Below, one piece after another: positions 7,514-18,817 of a stretch of 64,000 bases of DNA. The position numbers were made by a program, and so were the translations under genes. Within the stretch, counting starts at the first letter, position 1. Each line of letters begins with the position of its first letter. Source of the DNA: a bacterium. Lineage in GTDB: Bacteria; Desulfobacterota; DSWW01. The stretch is from positions 54,529-118,528 of the forward strand of contig JANQFG010000034.1 of assembly GCA_028277985.1 (NCBI GenBank), read 5' to 3'. The notes beneath the pieces were generated by a model. That model saw only the letters and a list, made by a program, of their open reading frames with translations, was not told the origin of the DNA and ran no database searches.

Positions 7514-8836
7514 TCACGAACGCTTCATCCAACGCACCAGGAACGACACGAGGACGGCAGCAGCGATCGTAACCCCCGCAAGTATTCCCGAATGGCCGCT
7601 GAGGATGATTTGGGGTGCGAAGGCGACCAGACTGATCTCGACGGGAACCACAAAGAGATAGGCAAGGGCGAAGTCGTTCAGCGCCCGCGATCCGTTCTCC
7701 GAATCGACGATCCTCAGCAGGGTGATCCCCAGGGCGGTAACGCCAGTAATCCATCCCCAGGTGAACAGGGACTTCTCGAACCAGTAGGTCTCGAAGAACC
7801 TGGGGCCCATCCAGAAGAAAATCAGGGCACACAGGGCGAGTCCAAAGAGGAAAAGGAGCGCGAGAGGAAAGGCGTATTTGATCACGATCGTGATCTTGAT
7901 CGAGGCGATGCCGAAAACGACCAGGATGTCGGTCAGGCCTCCGGCGAGATGAGACACGGTCCTCGCGTCCACGTAGCGGATGGCACGGCTGTTGTGAAGA
8001 CCCTTTGCGAGTACGAGAGAGACCACGTAGGCGACGCAGAAGACCGGCAACCGGAACTGCGGGAGGAACTTGCCCCACCAGGAGCTGAGAAAATAGCCGC
8101 CCACAGCGGCACAGCACACGAGGCAGAAATGAAAGGCCAGCGTGTCGATCGACGTGGATGAAACGGTCTCTTTGCCGACCGATTTCCGATCTTCCTCACC
8201 GACCAAGCCGGTGCGGATCTCTTCGGGCAGGTCCTGAAACCGGGTGATGAACCCTGCGTGTCCGTAAGCGGTTCCCCACTTGATCAGGACCATCCCGCCG
8301 ACGATTGCACTCAGGATCCCGACCGTCGCGGACGTCATGGCAAGGGAGGTGGCCTCGGACCAGCCGAGGCCGTTGAAGGTCTCCCCCACGGCCGCCGCCG
8401 TGCCGTGCCCGCCCACGAAACCGCAGGCAAGCACTGCGCCGAAGCCCGGGTTGAGATCCGGCCACAATTGCCGAAGGAGCAGAATCGTGAACAGGACGCC
8501 TGCGCCCCACTGCAGCAGAGTGGCCACGGTGGAAAAGGCCCACATGTCCGAGAGCTGTCGAGAAGTACCCTTCCGCTCTACCCTCTCCGAAGCCAGGGGA
8601 AGGGAGGCGAAGACGAGTGCGATAAGGATGCCGGGGTAGGATGCAAAGGCCTCCGACAGTTTGAGGACGTTTGCCCCGTTCGGGCCGAGAGCGAGGCCAA
8701 GGAACCCTCCGATGACGCTGGCCGGAAGGAACAGGCGCTGGAGAAGGCCGAGCCTGGACCGCAGAAGCTGGCCGGTCAGGAGCAGGAGACCGGCGATTCC
8801 CAAGTCCGCAAAAAGCTCCCAGGGTGAAATGGCCAC
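7514..8836 (-). CDS. GltS-family sodium/glutamate-type symporter
   Basis: The 440-residue integral membrane protein has about 10-12 hydrophobic segments in two halves and the glycine-rich signatures of the ESS/GltS family: FLPASVIGGFLGLALGP near residue 40 and CGFVGGHGTAAAVG near 140, the re-entrant loop of the first half. A cytoplasmic loop of about 40 residues separates the halves. GTG at 8836 is taken as start because GGAG lies 8 bases before it and upstream codons fall in a dispersed repeat. Substrate could be glutamate or another dicarboxylate. It is a single gene, convergent with vapC and 24 bases from the end of the glycosyltransferase gene. Confidence 0.82.
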   Translation of the reverse strand: MAISPWELFADLGIAGLLLLTGQLLRSRLGLLQRLFLPASVIGGFLGLALGPNGANVLKLSEAFASYPGILIALVFASLPLASERVERKGTSRQLSDMWAFSTVATLLQWGAGVLFTILLLRQLWPDLNPGFGAVLACGFVGGHGTAAAVGETFNGLGWSEATSLAMTSATVGILSAIVGGMVLIKWGTAYGHAGFITRFQDLPEEIRTGLVGEEDRKSVGKETVSSTSIDTLAFHFCLVCCAAVGGYFLSSWWGKFLPQFRLPVFCVAYVVSLVLAKGLHNSRAIRYVDARTVSHLAGGLTDILVVFGIASIKITIVIKYAFPLALLFLFGLALCALIFFWMGPRFFETYWFEKSLFTWGWITGVTALGITLLRIVDSENGSRALNDFALAYLFVVPVEISLVAFAPQIILSGHSGILAGVTIAAAVLVSFLVRWMKRS

Positions 8837-8858
8837 GGCTGACTCCTTTCGTCTGCAC

Positions 8859-8910
8859 GTCATTCCTGCGTGGCTTGTCCCCGCGAAGGCGGGGGCGGGA
8901 ATCCCTCGGC
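8859..8910. repeat. Dispersed palindromic repeat, copy A
   Basis: A 52-base stretch starting GTCATTCCTGCG and ending GGGAATCCCTCGGC matches 30511-30563 with few differences. It contains the internal inverted pair TCCCCGCGAAGGCGGGG. It overlaps the 3' end of the glycosyltransferase gene. Confidence 0.75.
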
Positions 8911-10880
8911 ACACCCAGCCAATAGATCCCCGTCCACGCGGTAGTATTCTTCATATAGGGCGGTCGTGTCCGGCACCTCGTCTGTCCAGCGACGACGAAG
9001 GAGGTAACCGACCACCCTCTCCACAACCGAACGAACCACCGGCATTGTACCCTGCCGGCCGTATCTTCTGGTAGAGACCTGGAGCGTTGCCGCCGTCCAG
9101 ACCGGGATTCCGGCATCGTTCATCCTCACAGCCGTCTCCACATCTTCCATCAAGGGGATCGAGGGCACTTCGACTCGTCCCCGCCGGAACCATTGCCCCT
9201 GGTCCCCAAAGCTCAGCCCGAACAGAGCGGTCTTGGCATTACTCGCCACCGATACGATCTTCATCTTGAGACCGGCCCCTTCGTATCGCAGCCGAAAGGC
9301 ACCACCCGGTGCGTCCGGATAGGCGGCGGCCGTCCGCTGAATCTCGGCAAGCGCGCCTCGAGGCACCAGGTTGTCGGCGTGAAGGACCCATACCAGATCC
9401 GTATCCAGTTTTCCAACCCCTGAGGCAATCTGGGGCCCGCGGCCCCGGCCGGGGGATTCCACCACACGGGCACCCCACCTCGCTGCCACCTCACGGCTTC
9501 CGTCTTCGCTGCCCCCGTCCACCACGACGACGAGATGCCTCGGAACGCTCGCCTCATCCAACGACCGGAGCAAACGGCCCAGGGGCGCGGCATCGTTCAG
9601 GACCGGCACGACCACCCCGACAGATGGGCTCCGAAAATCCGGCGCGGGCCATCGGCCGCTCATCTCCAGCCAGAGTATGGCCAGGAAAGGAACATAGGTG
9701 GCCACCGGCTGCCACCACGCCCCTACGAATACGCCCTCGAAGCTCAGCCTCTGGAGCACCCAGAAATACGGGGCAGCCAGCAGCGTCAACGCAACGAGTG
9801 CGCGCGAGTTCCACACCACGCCCAGAGCCAGAATCGGGATCAGATACCAATAGTGGACCGTTGTATTCATGAGGGTGAGGAGCAACAGGAAGGGGGGCAC
9901 CGCATACTCGGGACGTGTACGGGACAGCCAGAGCCAAAGGAGAACACCAAGCAGGACGATCGCCGTCACGGCGTGGGCGCCCACGGTGCCCAACATCCAC
10001 CGAAGGGGCGCATAGGTGAGCGAGTAGTATTCGAACACCCCGAGATAGTGGCCGAGGTTGCCGAACGAGAAGGCCCCCTCCAGGAAGAAGAAAGGCCCGT
10101 AGCTCGCGAGGATGATGCCTATGCAGAGGGGCAGATGCCTGACCGTCCGCTTGTTGATGAAGAAGGGCAACGCAAAGAAGGCGAGGAACTTGACCAGGCC
10201 GGCGAACGTGACCAGGGCCATGGCCGCCCCTTCCCGGCGTTCGGCATAGAGGGTCAGGGCCCACACGAGAAAGAGAATCTGGAGAGAATCCAGGTGGCCG
10301 TGCCCTGCAATGCCCACCACGACCAGCGGGTTCAGGGCGTAGATCATCACCCGATCCCTCGACAGGCCGATGGTCTTCACCCAACGGAACATCAGCGCGA
10401 CGGCCGCACACTCGACCAGCAGGAGGAACAGCCTGTAGCCTTCGGCGCGGTCCGTAGCGGTGGACAAGAGCATGAACACATACTGGGCTATGGGTGGATA
10501 GATGGCCGGCATGTCCTTGTGGTTGATCTGAGGATAGACCTCGTCCCGGAAGGGGATCAGCCTCGGATCCTCGGGAGGAATCGCAAAGGGGTTGTAACCT
10601 TCCAGAAGGATACGCCCTTCCCAGATGTAGCGCGGGATGTCGTCCGACGGAATCAGGTTGAGGGCGAACAGGCGCGGGCCGACCGCCAGCACGAGGAACA
10701 ACACGACCCAGCCTCGTTTGCGAACCGGTAGCCCCCACCTCAGTATGCCGAGATAACCTCCCGAAGCGAGCGCAAACCCGGTATAGAAGCCCCGCAGGTT
10801 TGCCCCGATGTCGGGGTTGCGGCTTAACAGAAAGGAGCCGACAAGCAGGAGGATCGATGCAAGAATCGAGTGCAGGCGCT

Positions 10881-10884
<4 letters not shown>
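8860..10884 (-). CDS. Membrane mannosyltransferase-like protein fused to GT2 glycosyltransferase
   Basis: The 674-residue protein has two parts. Residues 1 to about 410 contain some 10-11 membrane helices with an early luminal acidic pair (IPSDDIPRYIWEG, Asp81-Asp82) and GYNPFAIPPEDPRL, as in GT-C polyprenyl-phosphate-dependent hexosyltransferases. Residues about 420-640 form a GT-A domain (VGVVVPVLND, VDGGSEDGSRE, VLHADN, LMEDVETAVRM) like the TIGR04283 family. The last 20 residues (PPPPSRGQATQE) are encoded by a dispersed repeat and are probably not functional. The start overlaps the stop of the upstream GT2 gene by four bases, so the two act together, probably in building a lipid-linked or surface glycan. 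Start codon ATG at 10884. Confidence 0.82.
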
Positions 10885-12329
<1,445 letters not shown>

Positions 12330-12352
12330 GTGCGGCTACTCCTCCATTTCCC

Positions 12353-14398
12353 TCATACCACGTGCACCGGCGGTCCCTGCTCGATCTCCTCTTTCCATCG
12401 CTCTTCGGACCAGTCGCCATGCTGGAGGTTGCGAACCGGGCAGACCGTTATGCAGATGCCGCACTGAATGCAGGAGGAATTCCGGTTCGAGAATTCCTCC
12501 CCGTTCTTGGCAAACTCCATCACCTGGATCCCCATCTGGCAGTACTTCGAACAAAGGGTGCAGCGAATGCAGTGCTGGCCCGAGGTGATCTTCACCCTGG
12601 AATTGTCCTTTGCGAAGATGTAGAGCAGCTTCGCCAGCGGACAGAGGAAACGGCACCAGATCCGGTTGCCCCAGAAAGGGTAGGCTGCCAGACCGACTAC
12701 GCCGGCCAAGGAGAAATCAATCACGAGGCCCTGGAATTTCCACCAGCCCGAATCCTTGTCGGCAAGACCGAAGGCGATCACCATGGCAACCAGGATGGTG
12801 ACCGTGTAGGTAAGCAGGTTCTCCCAGGCCCGCATCCTTCGTCCTCGCGGAGACAGGGTGCGGAAGCCGTCCCCGAGCGTTTCCGCCAGGCCGCCGCAGG
12901 AACAGACAAAGGCGCAGTACTTCTTGCCTGTCAGCTTCGCCATCAGGGGCACGCCCGCGATGGAAATCAGGATCGACCAGGCAAACCAGAAGACATGGGC
13001 ACCCTGGGGGGCCCAGAAGTTCCAGACGTAGAGTGGCGCCGGGAAAAACAGGCCGTAGGCGCGCCATCCGTCCTGGACGGGCCAGACCATTTGGAAGATG
13101 ATCTCCGGTATGACCCAGAACAGAAGGATCTGGCTGAGGATCAGCCAGATGTAGCGCTTGACCTGATACGGGTCTCTCCGGTACCGGAGGATCGCTTTCA
13201 CGCCGAAGCCGGTGATCACCGTCGAGTAGAGGATTCCGAACCACATCGAGGGCTGCCACGAGGTCCAGGCATAGAGCGGCCCGCCCGCCACGAAAGGCCA
13301 GAAGCCCTGCTTCTTCCAGCCGTACAGGAGGAAGACCAGGAAGGCCAGCCCGACGAGGGACAGGACCCTCTTCAGGTTCCAGTCGCCTTCTGCGCGTATC
13401 TTCAGGCCCTTCAGGAACTCCTCGGGCGGGTCGGAACCGATCATCACGAACAGACGGTCGTTGGCAAGAGTGTACCCCTCTCCTTTGACCTCCACGTCGA
13501 GCGAATGCTCGCGCACTTCGATGATCTTGCTCTCTGTGAGGAGGTTGACCTTGCCTGTTTCCACCATCTGGTTGATTCGTTCGATATTCGCCTTCTGGGC
13601 CCGGCTGATGGTGCGCGCCCGCACGATCAGGGTCACCTCGTTGTGCGGAGCCAGGGCCAGTGCTGCCTCCAGGGAAGCGTCTCCGCCACCTACAACAGCG
13701 ATCTTCTCCATCGTATGCGCATCCGGATCGACGAGCACATGATGAACCTTCGGCAGTTCCTCGCCGGGAACATTGAGCATCCGCGGGTTCCCGGAACGCC
13801 CGATGGCCAGGGCCACCTTCCGTGCCCGGTAGCCCCTTTTCGCCGTCTCCACGACAAAAGAGGCACCGTCGCGCACGATATTCGTGACTTGCTCACAGTC
13901 AACAAGATTCAAATTCTCTTTCTCGATCGTGGCGCTCCACCGCTCGAGCAACTCCTCTTTGTAGGAATGCTCTACCCAGAGGCGGGAGAGATTCGGTAGC
14001 GCCTCCGGTTCGGCAAAGATCTCCTTGCCCTTGAAGAAGCTGTTGATCGTGTTCCCCGGGTGCTTCTGCTCCACGAGCAGATAGCGCAGGCCCAACTCCT
14101 GGGCGGCCAGGGCCGCCGCAAGCCCTGCACCACCACCGCCGACGATCAGCAGGTGGTACTCGCCGTCTTCGAGATCGGTCTCCTTCAAGGCGGGCCCGAT
14201 CTTCTCGACCAGATCATGGCCCATGTTCACCGCGTTCTTGAGCAGGGGGATCCCGGACAGGTCGCCGATGATGTGGATCCCTTTGACGCTCGATTCGTAG
14301 CGACTGTCGATCTCGGGCGCTTCAAGGATTTCTAGGTCGGGCCCTTTGTAGAAGAGGTCGCCGGTTCTGGGAGCAGATTGGGTCATCAGGGGCCTCAT
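12353..14398 (-). CDS. Flavin oxidoreductase fused to NapH-like 4Fe-4S membrane domain
   Basis: The 681-residue protein joins three modules. An N-terminal segment (VKGIHIIGDLSGIPLLKNA) resembles the C-terminal FAD loop of thioredoxin-reductase-like proteins. Residues about 82-330 form a two-dinucleotide-fold oxidoreductase (GGGGAG at 87-92 and a second VVGGGDASLEAA near 237) that lacks a redox CxxC. Residues about 350-681 have about six helices with CAFVCSCGG and CRFLCPLAK, then two ferredoxin motifs CIRCTLCSKYC and CIQCGICITVC, as in NapH/CcoG-type electron carriers. I infer NAD(P)H- or quinone-linked electron transfer across or at the inner membrane. The start could also be the ATG four codons in (14386). 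Confidence 0.85.
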   Translation of the reverse strand: MRPLMTQSAPRTGDLFYKGPDLEILEAPEIDSRYESSVKGIHIIGDLSGIPLLKNAVNMGHDLVEKIGPALKETDLEDGEYHLLIVGGGGAGLAAALAAQELGLRYLLVEQKHPGNTINSFFKGKEIFAEPEALPNLSRLWVEHSYKEELLERWSATIEKENLNLVDCEQVTNIVRDGASFVVETAKRGYRARKVALAIGRSGNPRMLNVPGEELPKVHHVLVDPDAHTMEKIAVVGGGDASLEAALALAPHNEVTLIVRARTISRAQKANIERINQMVETGKVNLLTESKIIEVREHSLDVEVKGEGYTLANDRLFVMIGSDPPEEFLKGLKIRAEGDWNLKRVLSLVGLAFLVFLLYGWKKQGFWPFVAGGPLYAWTSWQPSMWFGILYSTVITGFGVKAILRYRRDPYQVKRYIWLILSQILLFWVIPEIIFQMVWPVQDGWRAYGLFFPAPLYVWNFWAPQGAHVFWFAWSILISIAGVPLMAKLTGKKYCAFVCSCGGLAETLGDGFRTLSPRGRRMRAWENLLTYTVTILVAMVIAFGLADKDSGWWKFQGLVIDFSLAGVVGLAAYPFWGNRIWCRFLCPLAKLLYIFAKDNSRVKITSGQHCIRCTLCSKYCQMGIQVMEFAKNGEEFSNRNSSCIQCGICITVCPVRNLQHGDWSEERWKEEIEQGPPVHVV

Positions 14399-14558
14399 GC
14401 CTGGGAACGGGTTGCGTCAGGGCCGTCGCTCTGATGCACTGCCAAGTCCTCGTAGAAGCCTCAAGGGGGTGGAATCGCTTGGTGCGATGCCGATCTTTAT
14501 ACCGCAAACTCCCCATGATTGGAAGATCCCGGCAGGAGGGCGGCTTTCGTCTCTTTCC

Positions 14559-14588
14559 TTGACCCGGGATCGCCCTTTTTCCTATATT
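14559..14588 (+). promoter_or_regulatory. Sigma-70-type promoter of Gfo/Idh gene
   Basis: In the 307-base gap 14399-14705, TTGACC (14559-14564), 18 bases, TATATT (14583-14588) lead the Gfo/Idh gene. The rest of the gap holds a GGGGTCAGG stutter near 14610-14625 and no gene that I can see. Confidence 0.55.
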
Positions 14589-14705
14589 CAAGCGGCTTAC
14601 GCCGCAAGGGATCGGGGGTCAGGGGTCAGGCCGCTCCCATTTCACCGCCCGAGGGCTCCCAGGGGGCCTGTTCACCACTCATGTTGCCTTCGGAGGACCC
14701 GCAGC

Positions 14706-15752
14706 ATGGACAGGATCAACGTAGGAATCATCGGCTGTGGCCGGATCGCCGACCTTCACGCCCTCGGCTACCAGGAGAACCCCGAAGCCCGAATCTATGC
14801 CGTATGCGACACGAACCCGTCCACCGCGGATCGCAGGAGGGGAGAATGGCAGGCGGAAAGGGCCTACACCAACCATCTCGAGCTGCTGAACGACCCGAAG
14901 GTCGAGGCGGTCGAGCTCCTCGTCCCCCATGGGGTCCATGAGTCGATCACGGTCGATGCTGCCAAGGCCGGAAAACACATCGCCCTTCAGAAACCAATGA
15001 CAAACGATCTGGCCAGTGCGGATCGCATCGTTGCCGCAGCCGAGAAAACCGGAAACGTCTTCCGGGTGACGGACAATTACATGTTCTATCCTCCCATCGT
15101 GCTCGCGAAACAGATGATCGACAACGGGGAGATCGGCACACCCATGAACCTTCGCATCAAGTTCGTGAGTGCCGGCAGCGGTGGGTGGGAGGTCCCGGAT
15201 TCCGCCTGGGAATGGCGCCTGCACGAGGCGGCGGCCGGCAGAAAGCTCCAGACCTTTGATCACGGGCATCATCTGTGGGCGACCGCCTGGTTCCTGCTGG
15301 GGGAGGTGGAGCGCGTGGTCAGCTGGATCGATTCAGCGGATGGGATCCTGGATTGCCCGTCGGTGATCATGTGGAAGTACAAGGAGGGAACGAAGTACGG
15401 ATCGTGTGAATACTCCCACTGCCAGAACCTGACCATGCCGTCCAAGTACTATTCGAACGATGAATGGTTCGAGATCACCGGAACCGACGGGATTATCATC
15501 GTCCACCGGTGCACCGGGGAGCTCGTCACGGGCCCGGCGGTGAGTGTTTTCACGAACAAGGGATGGAGGCACTACGAAGATGTGGACTCCGACTGGGCGG
15601 CAGGGTTCAAGGGGGCCACACGAAACTTCGTGAGCGCGATCAAAGGAGAGGCCGAACCCTTTCTGTCGGGCCGCCAGGGCAGAGAGGTCCTGAGGTTCAC
15701 CCTGGCGATCCACGAGTCGTCGGAGATTGGCCGGGAAGTGGTCCTCGACTAG
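14706..15752 (+). CDS. Gfo/Idh/MocA-family NAD(P)-dependent oxidoreductase
   Basis: The 348-residue protein starts with the Rossmann motif INVGIIGCGRIADLHA and contains the family Lys motif as LQKPMTND (normally EKP) and a DHGHHLWATAWFLLG segment in the position of the family's catalytic D/H motif. Enzymes of this family oxidise hydroxyls of sugars, cyclitols or their derivatives. ATG at 14706 follows GGAGGA by 8 bases; the open frame further upstream contains the promoter and is non-coding. It converges on the ATP-grasp gene, with a short 7-base-period repeat between. Its nearness to an IolD-like enzyme suggests a cyclitol or sugar-acid substrate, but that is inference. Confidence 0.88.
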   Translation: MDRINVGIIGCGRIADLHALGYQENPEARIYAVCDTNPSTADRRRGEWQAERAYTNHLELLNDPKVEAVELLVPHGVHESITVDAAKAGKHIALQKPMTNDLASADRIVAAAEKTGNVFRVTDNYMFYPPIVLAKQMIDNGEIGTPMNLRIKFVSAGSGGWEVPDSAWEWRLHEAAAGRKLQTFDHGHHLWATAWFLLGEVERVVSWIDSADGILDCPSVIMWKYKEGTKYGSCEYSHCQNLTMPSKYYSNDEWFEITGTDGIIIVHRCTGELVTGPAVSVFTNKGWRHYEDVDSDWAAGFKGATRNFVSAIKGEAEPFLSGRQGREVLRFTLAIHESSEIGREVVLD

Positions 15753-15804
15753 TGTGCTATCTCTGTCGCTTCTGTTTCTTCAGGAGCTTCGTCTCTTCCC
15801 GGCT

Positions 15805-15831
15805 CAGTGGCAAGTGGCAAGTGGCAAGTGG
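15805..15831. repeat. Short tandem repeat AGTGGCA
   Basis: Nearly four copies of a 7-base unit in the 96-base space between two convergent genes, directly followed by a GGGGTCAGGCC tract also used in the inverted repeat at 18735. Confidence 0.7.
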
Positions 15832-15848
15832 CCCCAGGCCATTTGGGG

Positions 15849-17216
15849 TCAGGCCATGGGTTCTGAACCGAGGATCTCAAGAGTATCCGGGGTGGCGACG
15901 ACGACACCCGGAAGATGCTCCAGGATCTCCTGCGGCGAAGGATCGATCCCGTCGGTTACGAACACATCCCTCCCTGAGCCATTCCCGCAGAGACCACTGA
16001 GGGCTTCAACACAGCCGCCCTGCCCTTCGACCCGATAGGGAACGAACTCATCGAAAACGACCGGGATCTCCTCCTTCTTCAGAAGGCGGCGCACGTCCAC
16101 CCCGGAAGGGTGGAGCAGCAACTGGCTGACGCCTCGATTCCGCAAGTCGAACAGACAGGCCATGGCCCTTGGGTTGACCTTTCCGTCGCTGCGGTTAAGA
16201 GAACGCAGCACCCAGACGACGCGGCCGATCGGTCCCGTGTTCACATAGAATTGCAGGGACCGTGTCACCTCTGCTTGCCTTCTCAAAACCGGTTCCGGGA
16301 TCGATTGTCCCGTAAACAACTTCACTGCCAACAACGGGAGATTCACTCCGCAAAACCGATTCAGGCCGGATCCCCCGCCGATTCTCGCGTTCACCTCGAT
16401 CAGCACCGGATGGTCCTCCCGGTTACGCTTGAATTGCGCGAACCAGGGGCCTTCGATCCCGAGCTCGGCTGCGATTGCCTCGACGTATCGGGTCACGTGC
16501 TCGTCTTCCACGCTCTGCGAATCCAGAACATGGCCGGCCACCCTGCGACCCAGTCGTCGGATGTTTGCGTAGAGCAGGCGGCCTTGAAGATCGCTCAGAC
16601 AGTTGACCTCGTATTCCTCACCCGGCAGGAACTCGGTGATGATCAGGTCCCTCGTTCGAGCGATGCTCAGGTCTTCCGGATCATCCACCTGCATATGGCC
16701 GCGCATACCTGCCTCCGCCGCGGGTTTTGCATAGGCGGGAAACTCCACGTCATGGTCGCCCCTGTAGACTTGGGGAACCGGGACCACTGCCTGCAATCTC
16801 TCGTAGGTCTTCCACTTCGACATGCAGATCTCGGCAACCTCCGGTCGAGGAGCCACCAGGACCACGTCTCCCAGATCCGTCCGAGACAGGGCGGCAATCA
16901 GATTGTCTGTGGCGGGAAACACGACGTGAATGCTGCGATCGCGCAGGAGGTTCGTCAGGGCATCCTGGAACTCCCCGGTTCCCAACCAGGGAAGCGTTGT
17001 ATGATCTCTGAGGATCAGAGAGGAGGGATCCCGGGTGGGCGGGAGACTGCTGCCGCCCACAACCTCCAAGCCGGGCTGGTCGATCAGGCCCCGGACGATC
17101 TCCAGGCCCGGCTCACTACAGGTAGGAAACACGAGCACCCGGATCGGTCCGGATCGTTCTGTCTTCACCCTTTTCTCGCTTTTGCTTTTGTCCTGGTCGA
17201 TCGTGCTCGACTTCAT
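15849..17216 (-). CDS. ATP-grasp family ligase with C-terminal domain
   Basis: The 455-residue protein has an ATP-grasp core: an N-terminal nucleotide-like domain (RVLVFPTCSEPGLEIVRGL), a lid with TEFLPGEEYEVNCLSD and the metal-binding end PVLIEVNARIGGGSGLN, like carbamoyl-phosphate-synthase-type and PylC-type ligases. Residues after about 320 form another domain with segments (DLRNRGVSQLLLHPSG, GRDVFVTDG) reminiscent of a HAD fold, but I see no intact DxD motif. The enzyme should couple ATP hydrolysis to ligation of a carboxylate to an amine or thiol. It starts 18 bases after the aldehyde dehydrogenase stop, so the two are likely cotranscribed. Confidence 0.78.
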   Translation of the reverse strand: MKSSTIDQDKSKSEKRVKTERSGPIRVLVFPTCSEPGLEIVRGLIDQPGLEVVGGSSLPPTRDPSSLILRDHTTLPWLGTGEFQDALTNLLRDRSIHVVFPATDNLIAALSRTDLGDVVLVAPRPEVAEICMSKWKTYERLQAVVPVPQVYRGDHDVEFPAYAKPAAEAGMRGHMQVDDPEDLSIARTRDLIITEFLPGEEYEVNCLSDLQGRLLYANIRRLGRRVAGHVLDSQSVEDEHVTRYVEAIAAELGIEGPWFAQFKRNREDHPVLIEVNARIGGGSGLNRFCGVNLPLLAVKLFTGQSIPEPVLRRQAEVTRSLQFYVNTGPIGRVVWVLRSLNRSDGKVNPRAMACLFDLRNRGVSQLLLHPSGVDVRRLLKKEEIPVVFDEFVPYRVEGQGGCVEALSGLCGNGSGRDVFVTDGIDPSPQEILEHLPGVVVATPDTLEILGSEPMA

Positions 17217-17234
17217 TCTCGACCGTCACCCACG

Positions 17235-18671
17235 TCACAGAAGGATGTTGACGTACTTGGTCACCGTGTAGGCCTCGATCCCCTCGCTCCCGCCCTCGCG
17301 TCCGAACCCGGACTTCTTGATACCGCCGAAGGGGATCTCCGCGGAAGCGATGACCAGGTTGTTCACTCCGACCATACCCGTGTCCAGACCTTCGGCCGCA
17401 AGAAAGGCGGTCCGCGTGTTCTGGGTGAAGACATAGCCTGCCAGACCGAACTCGGTTGCATTTGCCTTGGCGAGCCCGTCCTCCAGGCCGGAGAAGGTCG
17501 TTATCGGCGCGACCGGGCAGAAGGGCTCCTCGTGCATGATGTTCATCGAGTCGTCCACCTTGACCAGGACGGTCGGCTCGTGGAAGAACCCGCGTTCGAA
17601 CGCTTCCGAACGGTGTCCCCCGCAGGCCACGACCGCCCCTTTGCCGACCGCGTCCCGGATCAGCGTCTCTGTGGCTTGGAGGCGCCGCTCATTCGCCAGC
17701 GGGCCGATATCGGTCTCCGGATCCTTTCCGTCTCCGACCTGCAGGGACTCGGTGACCGCCTTGAACCTGTCCACGAACCTGTCCATCACCGACTCCTGCA
17801 CATAGAACCGGCTTGCAGCGATGCACACCTGCCCGTTGTTACGGAATTTGCCTCGCGCACAGGTCTCGGCCGCGCTCTCGATATCCGCATCCTCGAAGAC
17901 GAGCACCGGGGAGTGACCCCCCAGTTCCATGGAAACCGCCTTGATCTGCTCGGCACACAGCTTCAAGATCTGCTGGCCCACCTCGACCGAGCCGGTCAGG
18001 CTCACCTTGCGGATGATCGGAGAGACGATCAGATGCCGGCTGATCATGGAAGAGTGTCCGGTCACCACATTCACCACCCCGGCCGGAACGCCCGCCTCCT
18101 GACAGGCCTGGGCCAGGCAGAGGTTGGTGCGTGGCGCCTCTATGGCGGGTTTGACGATGATGGAACAACCGGCCGCAAGCGCAGGCGCGATCTTCCGGCT
18201 TGAAAGGAGCATCGGGAAGTTCCAGGGGCTGAAGGCTGCCACCGGACCGATGGGCTGGCGCATGACAAGCAGCCGGTGAGCCCGAGAGTGGCCGTCGATC
18301 ACCCGGCCGTAGATCCTGCGCGCCTCATCGGCAAACCAGTCGTAGTTGTCGGCCGCCGCAAGGATCTCCCCCCGGGCCTCGGCGATCGGTTTGCCTTGCT
18401 CCTCGGTCATGATCGCCGCAATCTCTTCCACCCGGTCCCGTATCCACTCGGCTATACGGCGCAGAGCAGCACTCCGGGTCCAGGCGTCCACTTCGCGCCA
18501 GTCCCGCCAGCCCCGGTCAACCGAATCGAGGGCCTTGTCCAGGTCGGAGGCCGTTGCCACGGGAACCGTGTCCACCGCCTCTTCGGTGGCAGGGTTGATA
18601 ATCTCACGGCGGGCCCCGTCGGACGCGGGCACCCACTCCCCGTTGATGAACATTTCATTCGGAACTTGCAT
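17235..18671 (-). CDS. NAD(P)-dependent aldehyde dehydrogenase (succinate-semialdehyde type)
   Basis: The 478-residue enzyme has the complete aldehyde dehydrogenase site: Asn151 in SPWNFP, Lys174 in IIVKPA, Glu249 in SMELGGHSP and the nucleophile Cys283 in NNGQVCIAASR. KPA and the length fit the succinate-semialdehyde/glycolaldehyde dehydrogenase group. It lies between an IolD-like ThDP enzyme upstream and an ATP-grasp gene downstream, suggesting that it oxidises an aldehyde produced by C-C cleavage. A 27-bp perfect inverted repeat occupies its leader region. Confidence 0.93.
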   Translation of the reverse strand: MQVPNEMFINGEWVPASDGARREIINPATEEAVDTVPVATASDLDKALDSVDRGWRDWREVDAWTRSAALRRIAEWIRDRVEEIAAIMTEEQGKPIAEARGEILAAADNYDWFADEARRIYGRVIDGHSRAHRLLVMRQPIGPVAAFSPWNFPMLLSSRKIAPALAAGCSIIVKPAIEAPRTNLCLAQACQEAGVPAGVVNVVTGHSSMISRHLIVSPIIRKVSLTGSVEVGQQILKLCAEQIKAVSMELGGHSPVLVFEDADIESAAETCARGKFRNNGQVCIAASRFYVQESVMDRFVDRFKAVTESLQVGDGKDPETDIGPLANERRLQATETLIRDAVGKGAVVACGGHRSEAFERGFFHEPTVLVKVDDSMNIMHEEPFCPVAPITTFSGLEDGLAKANATEFGLAGYVFTQNTRTAFLAAEGLDTGMVGVNNLVIASAEIPFGGIKKSGFGREGGSEGIEAYTVTKYVNILL

Positions 18672-18734
18672 CTGGTATTCCCCTTCCTACTCTCGTCCTC
18701 GTCGTCGTCCTCGTCCTCGGTCACAGGCTCCTAT

Positions 18735-18805
18735 GGGGTCAGGCCGAAACCATCAACCTTAAGGCGCAGCCCATGACGTAAGGTTGATGGTTTCGGCCTG
18801 ACCCC
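18735..18805. repeat. 27-bp perfect inverted repeat (hairpin, 17-base loop)
   Basis: GGGGTCAGGCCGAAACCATC begins the left arm (18735-18761); its exact reverse complement is 18779-18805, with a 17-base loop. It fills most of the space between the ThDP gene and the aldehyde dehydrogenase gene. The GGGGTCAGGCC core also occurs alone at 14616-14625 and 15845-15855, so it is a dispersed element rather than a simple terminator. Confidence 0.9.
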
Positions 18806-18817
18806 TATAAGTGACCG

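Noticed and set aside
16110..18203. 697-codon open frame antisense to the ATP-grasp and aldehyde dehydrogenase genes
   Set aside because: Composition is typical of a shadow frame in GC-rich DNA; the opposite strand encodes two complete enzymes with all active-site residues.
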